Source of the DNA: an uncultured Mycoplasma sp.
GTDB taxonomy: Bacteria > Bacillota_I > Bacilli_A > Mycoplasmatales > Metamycoplasmataceae
NCBI GenBank assembly: GCA_947039385.1
Contig: CAMQYR010000004.1
Location: 1-35,670, forward strand
DNA length: 35,670 nucleotides
Direction: 5' to 3'
Shown here: piece after piece, positions 1 through 10,882 of the stretch
Position numbering within the stretch: the first letter of the stretch is position 1
Layout of the letters: each line of letters starts with the position of its first letter
Position numbers and translations under genes: made by a program
The notes under the pieces: model-generated
Database searches by the model: none
Seen by the model: only the letters and a program-made list of their open reading frames with translations
Told to the model about the DNA's origin: nothing

Positions 1-42
1 AAAACAATTATGTATAATATAGAAACTAATAAGGAGGCAAAT

Positions 43-234
43 ATGTCAAGAATAGATGATATAACTGGGAAAAAACCTATGTCTGGAAATTTGCGTTCTC
101 ATGCTTTAAACACTTCAAAAAGAAGGTTTAATTTAAATCTTCAAAAAGTAACTATTGTTGAAAATGGAGAAAAAATTACTTTAAGAGTGACCGCTAAAAC
201 AAAGAGAACTTTACGTAAACAAGGAAGAATTTAA
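43..234 (+). CDS. rpmB: 50S ribosomal protein L28
   Basis: This is a structural protein of the large ribosomal subunit, 63 residues, the normal length for bacterial L28. The N-terminus ([16 protein letters not shown]) and the C-terminal basic stretch [16 protein letters not shown] match the family. The start is fixed by a strong Shine-Dalgarno (AAGGAGG, 31-37) six bases before the ATG; an in-frame ATG at 10 has no ribosome binding site and would add eleven non-family residues. No Cys pairs are visible, so this is a zinc-free type. The upstream promoter lies outside the window. The next gene converges from the minus strand, with 13 bases between the two stop codons and no strong terminator between them. 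Confidence 0.96.
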   Translation: MSRIDDITGKKPMSGNLRSHALNTSKRRFNLNLQKVTIVENGEKITLRVTAKTKRTLRKQGRI

Positions 235-247
235 TTAAAAAAATTAA

Positions 248-1033
248 CTAACTAAAATTAGATTTTTTGTTATTTCTTTCTTTTTGAAAATTTTCTAATT
301 TTCTAATAAATTCTGTATCTTCAAATGCTTTGGATGGTTGTGAATTATTTCAAAGAATAATCAAGTAATTAACAAGTTCTTTGTGATTTTTAATGAATTG
401 ATAATTGTAATCATCATACTGATTTAAAAAAAATGTTTCTTGTTCATCTGTTAGTCTTAAACTTTCTATAATGTAAGCTAATTCAAAATGTTTATCACCC
501 ATATGTGCATATTCTCAATCAATAATAAACAATTTACCATTTTTATCTTCTATTAAATTTTGAACTCAAATATCAGAATGAATTGGGTCAGATTTATTTT
601 GATTTTTCAAAATATAGTTAATTCTTTTGTAATAATCATGAACTATAGGTATTTTTATATCTTTTTCTCATAAAATTTTGCGATATTCCTTTATTCTTGC
701 CGCAATATTAAATGGAGGGAATGTTAGTTTAGAATTATGAACCTCTTTTACTAAGTCGGCAATTTTAATTAAATTTTCATTATTCACAACCGGGTTTATT
801 CCACTTATAAATTCTCATTTATTTTCTTTTATAGTTTGTGATATAAATTTTGGAACAAAATTAAAAACTTGCAGTATGTTGTAATCAATTTTATGGTTAA
901 ATTTATTATATACTTTTTCTTGGATAAAAACATTACCATCTACAAATGAGGTGTTTGTATGACCAATTTTAATTTTATTCTTCATGACATTAATTTTATC
1001 ATTAAACAAAAACATTTTATTTATAAAAAACAT
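248..1033 (-). CDS. choline/aminoglycoside kinase-fold protein (LicA-like), copy 1
   Basis: A 261-residue protein of the APH/choline kinase superfamily. The N-terminal part carries the nucleotide-loop-like stretch GHTNTSF followed by VFIQEK. The catalytic loop is HSDIWVQN (H-x-D-x4-N Brenner motif), followed by the metal-binding IDWEYA. TGA codons encode Trp at several sites, including the WEF at 815-817. The probable role is phosphorylation of choline or a related small alcohol for phospholipid or surface modification; substrate cannot be read from the sequence. The ATG at 1033 has no Shine-Dalgarno but sits nine bases after a TATAAT box, suggesting a leaderless mRNA; an internal ATG at 985 is the alternative. 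It is divergent from the FNT channel gene. Confidence 0.82.
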
Positions 1034-1042
1034 TTTTAAAGT

Positions 1043-1048
1043 ATTATA
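1043..1048 (-). promoter_or_regulatory. -10 box (TATAAT) for the minus-strand kinase gene
   Basis: A perfect TATAAT read on the minus strand ends nine bases before the ATG at 1033, so the expected transcription start falls within about three bases of the start codon. It forms half of a 66-bp divergent promoter region. Confidence 0.6.
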
Positions 1049-1076
1049 ATTTTGATATTTATTATGTTCAACATTT

Positions 1077-1082
1077 TATAAT
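1077..1082 (+). promoter_or_regulatory. -10 box (TATAAT) for the FNT channel gene
   Basis: A perfect TATAAT lies 17 bases before the ATG at 1100. The purine-rich GGAAGGA at 1084-1090 would normally be called the ribosome binding site. If transcription starts the usual seven bases after the -10, however, most of that motif would not be in the mRNA. Confidence 0.55.
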
Positions 1083-1099
1083 TGGAAGGAATATTTTTT

Positions 1100-2134
1100 A
1101 TGCATAATTATAAAAAGAACTACCAAAACATTATTAATTTTTCCATAGTAAAAGTTAATCTAAAATGATGGAAACTTATTTTGCTTGGTATAGTGGGCAG
1201 CATATATATCGGAATGGGATATATCGGTTTTATCATGATTATTGCAGGAATGCAAAAACCAGAAATTTTTTCAAACGATTGACAAGAACAATTGGTAAAT
1301 GGAATAGGTCCTAATATAAATATCTCAGGACCTCCTTTAATAATAGCGGCCGCCATATTTCCAATTGGGTTTTTATTGCTAGTTTTTTTAGGAGGTTCTT
1401 TACTTACATCAGATTTTGAAGTATTCACCATTGCCGTTATAACAAAAAAAATAAAGATGTTTCCAGCAGTGTTAAAATTAATTTTAACACTGCTTGGAAA
1501 TATAATCGGTGCATTTATAATTGCTGCACTTGTAAGGGGCGGACACATTTTCAATGACAAACATTTATATGTTTTGCAACAAATTATTGCAGAAAAAGTT
1601 CATTGGGAATGATGACAAACATTTTTCTCAGGTATTTTGTGTAGTATTTTAGTTTCTTGATCTGTTTGAGTCACTATGTCTAGACATAAAAATGCTAAAA
1701 CATTTTTAATTTACTTTCCAATTTTATTATTTGCTTTAGTTGGTTTTCAACATGTTATAGCAAATTTCATATTATTTGCTTTTGGGTGGGTTCATGCCGA
1801 TAATATAGTTATGAAAAATATTGGTCAAGGAATATTTGCTTCTTCATTAACATTAGGTGATTGATCATTTAAAGCAATGTTTATAAATTTAATTCCTGCT
1901 TTGGTTGGCAATTGATTATCAGGAGCAATTTTAATTCCTTTTGTTTCTTTTTGATTAATTAATTGTTATAAAGAAAACAAAAATACGATTGAAGAAGATG
2001 ATATATCAAATAATAATGAAAATTTATTGAAAAATGAGGAGCCTGATTTCTATGAGTTTTATGATTCATTAGATGAAGATATCTATCCTGCTGACGAACT
2101 AATTAAGAATCAATTTGATGTTGAAGAAAGTTAG
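1100..2134 (+). CDS. formate/nitrite transporter (FNT) family channel
   Basis: A 344-residue polytopic membrane protein with about six hydrophobic helices. FNT features are GNIIGAFIIAALVRG, the central motif GFQHVIANF (equivalent to the family's EHSVANM, whose His lines the pore), and the late GNWLSGAILIP loop-helix. FNT proteins are pentameric channels for formate, nitrite, hydrosulfide or lactate. In a glycolytic mollicute, export of lactate, acetate or formate with protons is the likely job (inference). The C-terminus is unusual: about 55 residues of hydrophilic, strongly acidic tail follow the last helix. Internal TGA codons (for example at 1610-1612) are Trp. The stop codon overlaps that of the convergent downstream kinase by two bases. 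Confidence 0.85.
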
Positions 2135-2736
2135 TTGTCAACAATATATTTTAATTTTTCTCATTTATTATTAAACTCATTAACTATTTTAATTTCTTTT
2201 ATTAATTCTTCTTTATTGATATTAAAGACTTTTATAATATCTTTAATAGAAAACAAACAATATAAATGTAAATGTGCTAAGTCGAAATATTTGCTATTAT
2301 AATTTACCCACTCAAAATCAATTAAATCAATATCATTATTCTCATTTATAATAATATTTTTTCTTCTTAAATCTCCATGAGATAAAATTACATCATTAAT
2401 TATATTAGAATCATTGAAATTGGTTATATTATTAATTTTAGTATTTCAATGTTTAACAAGAGCTTTTTTAATCTTTATCAAAATGTTAATATCATTTGTA
2501 TCTAGTGTTTTGCCTTGAATTCATTTTCTTACCAAAATTTGTTTATCAACATAAAAAACATCTCTTTTATTTTTTAGTAAAAGTATTTCATTGCCATGAT
2601 TAACAATATTGTTCTTTGATATTCTTATTTGAACAAGGAAATCACAAAAAACTCCTCTATAGGTTTTATTGTGATTTCCTTCATAAAATAATTCAAGTTC
2701 AGTTATATTAAGTTTTTTAATAATATCTTTTAACAT
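2131..2736 (-). CDS. choline/aminoglycoside kinase-fold protein, copy 2
   Basis: A 201-residue protein of the APH/choline kinase superfamily, short for the family. The catalytic loop is HGDLRRKN and the metal-binding segment is LIDFEW; a glycine-poor nucleotide loop NHNKTYRG is near the N-terminus. It is not a recent duplicate of the gene at 248-1033: apart from the catalytic loop the two differ. The substrate is unknown; choline, ethanolamine or thiamine are all possible. The ATG at 2736 lacks a Shine-Dalgarno but follows a TATAAT (2747-2752) by ten bases; a TTG at 2742 is an alternative but is too close to the -10. Its stop codon overlaps the stop of the convergent FNT gene. It lies just downstream of gyrB. 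Confidence 0.78.
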
Positions 2737-2747
2737 ATCCAAAATTA

Positions 2748-4691
<1,944 letters not shown>

Positions 4692-4693
4692 TT

Positions 4694-4727
4694 ATTTCTT
4701 ATTAAAAGAAATCATAAATAAATTATA
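4694..4727 (-). promoter_or_regulatory. gyrB promoter and 5'-leader hairpin
   Basis: A minus-strand TATAAT at 4722-4727 gives a leader of about 30-35 bases. Within it, 4694-4712 is a perfect 7-bp inverted repeat (ATTTCTT, five-base loop, AAGAAAT) directly upstream of the gyrB ribosome binding site. It could mask or space the ribosome site; no T-run follows it, so it does not look like a terminator. The rest of 4683-4854 shows nothing else recognisable. Confidence 0.4.
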
Positions 4728-4854
4728 TCAAAAAAACAAATTTCTTTATTAAATCACACTCTTATATCTCATTTTTTAACAGATTTTTCTATATATAATA
4801 TAACCGTTTTTAATTAGTTCTTTTGTTATTGTTATGAAGTAAAATTGAAAATTA

Positions 4855-5457
4855 CTATTTATTGTAGTGTTCAACAATTAATGATTCATTTATACTTGTA
4901 TTTAATTCTTTTCTTTCAGGAAGTCTATTTAATTTGAATACAAAGTCTTTATCCATCTTGACTCAAGCAGCTAATTCTTTTCTAGTTTTTGCATCTAAAA
5001 TTTGAATATTTTTTCTACTTCCTTCTCTTAATGTGATAACATCACCTATTTTAATTTGTATTGAAGGAATATCGGCTTTTTTGCCATTTAATGTAAAGTG
5101 ACCATGATTAACTAGTTGTCTAGCTTGTCTTCTGGTTTCCGCAACACCCGTTCTATAAACAAAACTATCAAGTCTAGTTTCTAACATTTGCATGAAGTTT
5201 GTACCGGCTTGACCGGGTCTTTTAGAAGCTTTTTCAAAAGTATTTTTAAATTGTTTTTCACTTATTCCATACATATATCTTAATTTTTGTTTTTCATATA
5301 AGTGCAAACCATACTCTGAAATTTTAACTCTTTTTTGTCCGTGTTGTCCAGGAGCATATTGACGTCCCTTCCCCTTAGCGAACTCTTTACCGTTTTCCAA
5401 TATTGAGAATCCATAACGGCGAGATTTTTTAAATGATGATTTTGTGTATCTTGACAT
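4855..5457 (-). CDS. rpsD: 30S ribosomal protein S4
   Basis: A primary assembly protein of the small ribosomal subunit that also binds mRNA as a repressor in other bacteria. It has 200 residues, standard length. The N-terminal [19 protein letters not shown], the G-QHGQKRVK segment, and the S4 RNA-binding domain ([20 protein letters not shown]) are clear. A TGA at 4963-4965 encodes Trp and the frame continues 36 codons to TAG. No N-terminal Cys cluster is present, so it is the zinc-free form. The start has AGAGGT seven bases upstream. It is a monocistronic-looking minus-strand gene, with a 172-base gap to gyrB. Confidence 0.96.
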
Positions 5458-5880
5458 GATTACCTCTTTCTTTATTTTGCATAATGAGGAATATATTCTT
5501 AATAATTAGTTATTTAAATATAATGTTTTCGTTTTACAGCTAAAACTACTCTCAAATCAATTCGAATTTAAATAATACTAAATTAATATATATTTGCTGC
5601 TTGTGCTTAGTAATTTTATCATATTTACCTAACTTTATTTTTTTAATTTAACCATTTTCAAATATATTAACAACAATAATTTTTAAAAAAGTTAGTTAAT
5701 CAAATTTTATTTGGATTAGACAATAATTTTTACTTATTAAAATTAAAATTTTAATAAAATTAATTTATATAAGTTATAATGAATATGCTAATTAATTATT
5801 TTTAAATAATATATATGAATTGCTATAGCGATTTTTTTTATTAAATTAGCAAAAAAAAGATAATATATTGAGGGGATTGA
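5458..5880. promoter_or_regulatory. 423-base divergent non-coding region, rpsD / rimP operon
   Basis: No gene was recognised on either strand, and no tRNA or SRP-RNA core was found. On the plus strand a TATAAT at 5775-5780 is a good -10 for the rimP-nusA-infB operon, about 100 bases before the GTG. Just upstream, 5734-5757 is a perfect AT-only inverted repeat (11-bp arms, 2-base spacer), overlapping where the -35 would be. On the minus strand rpsD would have a leader of some tens of bases; a TATATT near 5519-5524 is a weak -10 candidate. The long leaders on both sides would fit translation-machinery control, but nothing specific can be assigned. Confidence 0.45.
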
Positions 5881-6369
5881 GTGGAACTTTTGATTGAAAA
5901 ATTAAAAATAAAGTTAGACTTTGATTTAGTGTATTGTGAGTTTGTTCAAAGAAACAATTTATTGTTTTTGGATATAGAAATAAATTCTCCAACATTAAGA
6001 GAAATCAAAGAAAAAAGCAAAATAATTTCAGATATTTTAGATGAAATTGATTCTAGTGACAATAACTATTATTTGAATATTTTTTCTTCAGGTGCAGAAA
6101 AAGAAATAAATATAGACAACATTGAAAATTATATTAACAAAAATATTAAAACATTTTTAACAAAGGAACAAAACAATGGTAGTTTTTTTGAAGGAGAATT
6201 AGTTGAAGTCACTAAAGCGACTATCAAAATGAGAATAAATTTTAAAGGTCACTTTAGAAAATTAGAGTTTGATAAAAACAATATAAAACAATTAAATGAA
6301 TCAATTAAATTAACAAAAAATAAAAAGGATAAAAAAAATGAAAAAAATAAACCCACTAGATTTAATTAA
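5881..6369 (+). CDS. rimP: ribosome maturation factor RimP
   Basis: It assists late maturation of the 30S subunit. The 162-residue protein has the family's two-domain plan: an N-terminal alpha/beta domain with the hallmark Y-Y-L-N-I-F-S-S-G (the usual YxLEVSSPG motif, altered), and a C-terminal SH3-like domain containing FEGELVEVTKATIKM. It ends in a Lys-rich tail because its last 32 bases overlap nusA in another frame. The GTG start is chosen for its Shine-Dalgarno (GAGGGG, five bases upstream) and lack of an upstream ATG. It is the first gene of a translation/transcription operon, as in B. subtilis ylxS-nusA. Confidence 0.88.
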   Translation: MELLIEKLKIKLDFDLVYCEFVQRNNLLFLDIEINSPTLREIKEKSKIISDILDEIDSSDNNYYLNIFSSGAEKEINIDNIENYINKNIKTFLTKEQNNGSFFEGELVEVTKATIKMRINFKGHFRKLEFDKNNIKQLNESIKLTKNKKDKKNEKNKPTRFN

Positions 6370-7879
6370 ATTTATATCAAAATCAAAAGAAATGAATATA
6401 AACGATATTGTACAATTTTTACTAAATGCTATAGAAAGAATAGTACATTCTCAATTAGATCCCGATGCGAAATTAACACTAATAATTGATAAAGATAAAA
6501 ATAGATTAGTTTTGATTAATAAATCAAAAATTGTAATTTCTGATGAAGAGGAATATGAAAAAGAATCAAACTTAATTGACATCAAACTTTCAGAAGCTTT
6601 ATTACTAGATCCAACAGTTAAAATAGGCGATAAAATTGCAGCAGAAATAAAATTTGATGATTTTTCAAGAACAACATTTGCGAAAATAGAACAATCATTT
6701 AAATTAGAAATTTTGAATTTGGAAAAAACAAAAACATATAATAAATACTTTCCACTCATTGGTACACAAGTTGATGCTAAATTAGAGGAAGAAAATGGAA
6801 GAACAGCAGTATTTGTTTTAGAAGATGGAACTCCATGCTTAATGCCATCAAAATTTAGAAATATGAATATTAATTTATCTAAATCGGATTATCACAAGGT
6901 TTTTATTGAAGAAGTATATGAAAATTCTAGAGATTATCAAGTATTAGTTTCAAATTCATCATCTAGCAGAATAAGAGAAGTTTTGAAGTTAGAGGTTCCT
7001 GAAATTGATAATGGTAGCATTGAAATAGTGGCGATGAGCAGAATTCCAGGTGTTAGAGCTAAAATTGCATTCAAAAAGAACCCTAATTTTGTTGGTGATA
7101 TTGACGTTATAGGAACTATTATTGGTCAGTCAGGCCAAAGAATTAATGCTGTTTCAGAAAAAATAGGTGGAGAAAAAATAGACGTTATTTTATATTCAGA
7201 TAATTTTTATGAATATATCGCAAATGCAATGTCTCCATCAAAAGTTATTTCTATAAATTTAAAACCTAATGGGAAAGATTATTTAGTTGTTGTACCTGAT
7301 AAGCATAACACTATTGCTATTGGTAAACAAGGATTTAATGTTAAATTAACTGTTGAGTTAACAAAAACAAATATTGACATCATTTCTTTATCTGATGCAC
7401 GAGAAAGAAATATAGAAATTTTGTGGAATGGTAATGTAACTCCTGAACAAGTAACTCAAATAGAAGCGAACAACAATCAAAGATCATTTCAATCTGATAG
7501 AAGGGGTTCGAGATATAATTCGGGAAATTCACATAATTCTTCAAGATATAACTCTTTTTCTCCTAATTTAAATATGGATGAATTTGCAAAAGAATTAGCT
7601 GAATATAAAACGGAAATAAATGAATTTGAGTCAGATGATGTTTCATTTGGATATTTTACTCCAACTCACTCTGATTACCAAAATAATAGTGGCAATAAAA
7701 AAGAAGATATGAGTTTTAGTAATATGAATAATTCAATTCAAGAAACTAGAGCTAAAAAACCATCAACACGAGAAATTAAAGATATTGAAAAGTCATTTCA
7801 ATTTGATTCAGATTTAGCATCTGATATTAATTTTGATGATTATGATTTTTCAGATTTTGATGATGATCAAAATGAGTAA
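6338..7879 (+). CDS. nusA: transcription termination/antitermination factor NusA
   Basis: It binds RNA polymerase and nascent RNA and modulates pausing, termination and antitermination. Domains: NTD 1-130; S1 about 137-205; KH1 about 235-300 with GTIIGQSGQRI and GGEKIDVILYSD; KH2 about 305-350 with AIGKQGFNVKL. At 513 residues it is far longer than the roughly 370 of B. subtilis. The extra part is a low-complexity linker rich in Asn, Ser, Arg and Gly (about 376-410) and then an acidic tail ending in D-D-Y-D-F-S-D-F-D-D-D. The start (AAGGAT upstream) overlaps rimP by 32 bases, and the stop overlaps ylxR by 8, so translation is probably coupled. Confidence 0.96.
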   Translation: MKKINPLDLIKFISKSKEMNINDIVQFLLNAIERIVHSQLDPDAKLTLIIDKDKNRLVLINKSKIVISDEEEYEKESNLIDIKLSEALLLDPTVKIGDKIAAEIKFDDFSRTTFAKIEQSFKLEILNLEKTKTYNKYFPLIGTQVDAKLEEENGRTAVFVLEDGTPCLMPSKFRNMNINLSKSDYHKVFIEEVYENSRDYQVLVSNSSSSRIREVLKLEVPEIDNGSIEIVAMSRIPGVRAKIAFKKNPNFVGDIDVIGTIIGQSGQRINAVSEKIGGEKIDVILYSDNFYEYIANAMSPSKVISINLKPNGKDYLVVVPDKHNTIAIGKQGFNVKLTVELTKTNIDIISLSDARERNIEILWNGNVTPEQVTQIEANNNQRSFQSDRRGSRYNSGNSHNSSRYNSFSPNLNMDEFAKELAEYKTEINEFESDDVSFGYFTPTHSDYQNNSGNKKEDMSFSNMNNSIQETRAKKPSTREIKDIEKSFQFDSDLASDINFDDYDFSDFDDDQNE

Positions 7880-8171
7880 TAATGATATTTTTAGAAAATG
7901 TATAGTGACTAATAAGATTACTAATATTAATAAAATGATTAGAATCGTTAGAGACAAGAACAACAAAATATTTCTAGAAAATGATGTACATATTCAAGGC
8001 AGAGGCGCTTATATTATAAATGATTTTACAATTATTATTAATGTGCTAGAAAAAAAAATATTAAATAAAACATTTAAAACAAATATCTCAAACGATGTAT
8101 ATAACGAGTTAAAAAAAGAGGTAAATCAAAATGACAAAATTAAAAACAAAGAACAACAAAAACAAAAGTAA
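7872..8171 (+). CDS. ylxR: YlxR-family RNA-binding protein
   Basis: A small conserved protein of the nusA-infB operon. The 99 residues carry the family marks FRKCIVTNK near the N-terminus, MIRIVRD and GRGAYI, then a divergent basic tail that extends into infB. YlxR-family proteins bind nucleic acid; in some bacteria they modulate RNase P or transcription, which cannot be confirmed here. The ATG at 7872 overlaps nusA by 8 bases; the more upstream start at 7833 would run inside nusA and adds a non-family leader. The 3' end overlaps infB by 41 bases. The second L7Ae-like gene (ylxQ) usual at this spot in Bacillus is absent. Confidence 0.85.
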   Translation: MSNNDIFRKCIVTNKITNINKMIRIVRDKNNKIFLENDVHIQGRGAYIINDFTIIINVLEKKILNKTFKTNISNDVYNELKKEVNQNDKIKNKEQQKQK

Positions 8172-9984
8172 ACCAAAAAATAATTTGAGTTCTCGAAGAA
8201 CAAACGATTCTCAAATTAAAAATCAATTAACAAGTGTTAAGGTAGAGTTAAAAGACGGAGTTTTTATTTTTACAGGACCTATGTCTATTAATGATTTTTC
8301 AAATAATATAAAAATTAAACCCAATGAATTATTGGTAAATTTATTTAAAAAAGGAAAATTATATAATTTAAATTCAACTTTATCAGAGGAAGAAATAGCG
8401 GAAATTTGCTTTGAGTATGATTACGATTTTCAAAAAGAAGAGGAACTTAATGAAACAAACTTTATGGATCATATTGAAATAGATGATACAAAAGATGAAT
8501 TAGAAAAAAGACCACCAATAATAACGGTTATGGGTCATGTTGATCATGGTAAAACAACACTTATTGATAAAATAAGAAATACAAATATTGCTAAAAACGA
8601 GAGTGGAGGAATTACACAACATACTGCTGCATATCAAGTTCTTTATAAAAATGAATTAATAACATTTTTAGACACTCCTGGTCATGAAGCGTTTACTTCT
8701 ATGAGAGCAAGAGGTGCTAAAGTAACTGACATAGTTGTTTTAGTTGTTGCAGGAGATGATGGGGTTATGCCACAAACTATAGAGGCTATTGATCATGCTA
8801 AAGCGGCCAATGTTCCTTTGATTGTTTTTGTTAATAAGATGGATAAACCGGGTGTTGATGTTGAAAAAATAAAAGGTGATCTTTCTAAAGTTGATATTCT
8901 TTCTGAAGATTGAGGCGGAAATGTTCCGTTTGTATATGGGTCAGCTTTAATGGGCGATGGGATTGATAAATTATTTGATTTGATACTTTTGCAAGCAGAA
9001 TTATTAGAATTAAAAGCAAACAAAAATCGCTCAGCAATGGGTAATGTTATTGAGTCTTATGTTGATATTGGAAAAGGAACAATTGCAACATTAATTATTA
9101 ATAATGGAACTCTATTGAAAAGAGATTTTATTGTTGCCGGATCTCATTATGGAAGAATCAAAAATATTACTTCTACAAATGGTAAAAGTTTAGAAAAAGC
9201 ATTTCCTGGTATGCCTGTAATTATTACGGGGTTAAACTATACTCCAAATGCTGGTGATAGATTTATTGGTTTTGAAGATGAAAAATTTGCTAAGGAATTA
9301 GCTAATAAAAAAGCATTTGTTGATAAAAAAAATGAATTAAATTTTAAACAAACCCAAATAACCCATTCAGATTCTGATTTAAAAATACTAAACATTATTA
9401 TTAAATCAGATGTACAAGGAACTGCTGAGGCATTAAAACATTCTTTAATACCCCTTAAAAATGATGAAGTAGTTGTTAATGTAATTAGAGCTTCTGTTGG
9501 TAATGTTACTAAAAGCGATGTTTTGCTTGCGCAAGCATCTAATTCAATTATATATGCTTTTAATTTAAAGGTTGATGGTGTTGTTAAAAAATTTGCTAAT
9601 ACTGAAAAAGTTATTGTGAAGACCGAAACAATTATTTATAAAATAATTGAAGATGTTGAGATGATAATAAAATCTAAACAAGAACCCAAATACAAAGAAG
9701 TAATTATTGGCGAAGCACTTATTCAAAAATTATTTTATTTTTCTAAAGTAGGCACTATTGCTGGTTGTTTGGTTTTAAATGGTATAATTAAGGCGAATTC
9801 AAAATTGAGGATATTTAGAAACGATTTGATAATTCATGAAGGAAAACTTGATTCCTTACAAAATGGTAAAAATAACATTAAAAAATCTGAAAAAGGAACA
9901 GAATTTGGAACACACATCAAACAATTTAATGATGTAAGAGAAGGAGATAAACTACAAACTTATGATGAAGTTTTAGTTGAGTAA
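8131..9984 (+). CDS. infB: translation initiation factor IF-2
   Basis: This GTPase positions initiator tRNA on the 30S subunit and promotes subunit joining. It has 617 residues, with a short basic N-terminal region and a conserved IF2_N-like helical segment (about 50-95). The G domain has GHVDHGKTT at 135-143, then DTPGHEAF and NKMDKPGVD. Domains II-IV follow ([31 protein letters not shown]). TGA at 8911-8913 is Trp, in SEDWGGNVPF. The start has GAGGT nine bases upstream and lies inside ylxR. It is compact, lacking the long N-terminal extension of larger bacteria. It is followed after three bases by rbfA. Confidence 0.97.
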
Positions 9985-9987
9985 ATT

Positions 9988-10326
9988 ATGAATGAAATAA
10001 ATAAGAGAAAAAAAGAATCAAACTATATGCTATTGATATCGCAGATAATTCAACGTGATGTAACTAATGTTAATGTGTCAAATACAACAGTTGTGGATGC
10101 TAAACTTTCAAGGGATGGATCTCATTTAAAAATATATGTTGCATTTGATAAGCTGGAATCAAAGTCTTTGGAAGCGTTAAATAATTCAAAAGGGTTTATA
10201 AGAACTATGCTTTCTCAATATGAACTTGGAAGAAGTGTTCCAATCTTAACTTTTGAATTAGATAATATTGAAAAAAATGCATTAGAGATAGATAAAATAT
10301 TAGAATCAATTAAAAAGAATGACTAA
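9988..10326 (+). CDS. rbfA: ribosome-binding factor A
   Basis: A cold-shock/30S maturation factor with a KH-like fold that acts on 16S rRNA 5' processing. The 112-residue protein has the family pattern ISQIIQRDV, then V-S-x-D-G-S-H-L-K-I-Y-V, and the C-terminal R-S-V-P-I-L-T-F-E-L-D. It starts three bases after the infB stop, with no separate ribosome site, so it probably depends on translational coupling. Its TAA shares an A with the ATG of the following peroxidase gene (TAATG). Confidence 0.93.
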   Translation: MNEINKRKKESNYMLLISQIIQRDVTNVNVSNTTVVDAKLSRDGSHLKIYVAFDKLESKSLEALNNSKGFIRTMLSQYELGRSVPILTFELDNIEKNALEIDKILESIKKND

Positions 10327-10805
10327 TGGCCTCTATATATGATTTTAAACTAAAAAATATATCCGGAAAAATTGTTGATTTTTCCAATTTTAAAAATAAA
10401 TTAATATTAATTGTAAATGTTGCTAGTAAGTGCTGATTTACTAAACAATATAAAGATTTAGAAAAATTATATAATAAGTACAAGGAAAAAGAATTTGTAA
10501 TTTTAGGATTTCCTTGTATGCAATTTAAACAACAAGAATTTAATACCGATATTGCAATAAAGGAATTTTGCACTTTAAAATATAATGTAACATTTGAAAT
10601 TTTTTCAAGGATAGATGTAAAGGGCGAAAACCAATCACTATTGTATAAATTTTTAACTAAAGAATTTCCATGAAATGAAAATTCTATTGATGTCAAGTGA
10701 AATTTTGAAAAATTTCTTATTGACAGAAAAGGAAAAGTTATTCGAAGATTTTCATCTATAGTAACCCCGAAAAAAATTGAAAAGATAATAAAAAAAATAT
10801 TATAA
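10326..10805 (+). CDS. glutathione peroxidase-family thiol peroxidase
   Basis: A Cys-type GPx of 159 residues that reduces peroxides, probably at the expense of thioredoxin. The catalytic tetrad is intact: Cys36 in NVASKC, Gln66 in FPCMQF, and Trp125-Asn126 in KWNFEKF. Cys82 (EFCTLKYNVTF) is at the place of the resolving Cys of thioredoxin-dependent members. The residue after the catalytic Cys, usually Gly, is Trp37, and the GGQEP part of the FPCNQFGGQEP motif is altered to KQQEF. Both Trp37 and Trp125 are TGA codons. It sits as the last gene of the rimP-rbfA operon, sharing one base with rbfA. This is an unusual place for an oxidative-stress gene. Confidence 0.88.
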
Positions 10806-10864
10806 TTTTTATTGTCATTTAAATTAACGAATAATTCTTACATTTTAAGATAAGAATAAATAAA

Positions 10865-10882
10865 ACATATAAATTTATATGT
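10865..10882 (-). terminator. probable nagB terminator hairpin
   Basis: An 18-bp perfect palindrome (ACATATAAATTTATATGT) spans the nagB stop codon. On the minus strand it is followed by TTTTATTT, which fits a weak AT-only intrinsic terminator. The converging peroxidase gene ends at 10805. A second 7-bp inverted repeat lies at 10834-10857 without a T-run. Confidence 0.4.

Noticed and set aside
242-270. Possible rpmB terminator (CTAA...TTAG then six T)
   Set aside because: Only four base pairs, all but one A-T, and it overlaps the stop of the convergent kinase gene. Too weak to call.
5540-5600. TTCGAA-containing stretch that recalls a tRNA T-arm
   Set aside because: The flanks do not pair into a five-base T-stem or acceptor stem, and no anticodon arm fits on either strand.
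10834-10857. 7-bp inverted repeat between the peroxidase and nagB as a terminator
   Set aside because: Neither strand has a T-run after the stem; the palindrome at 10865-10882 fits better for nagB, and none is clear for the peroxidase.
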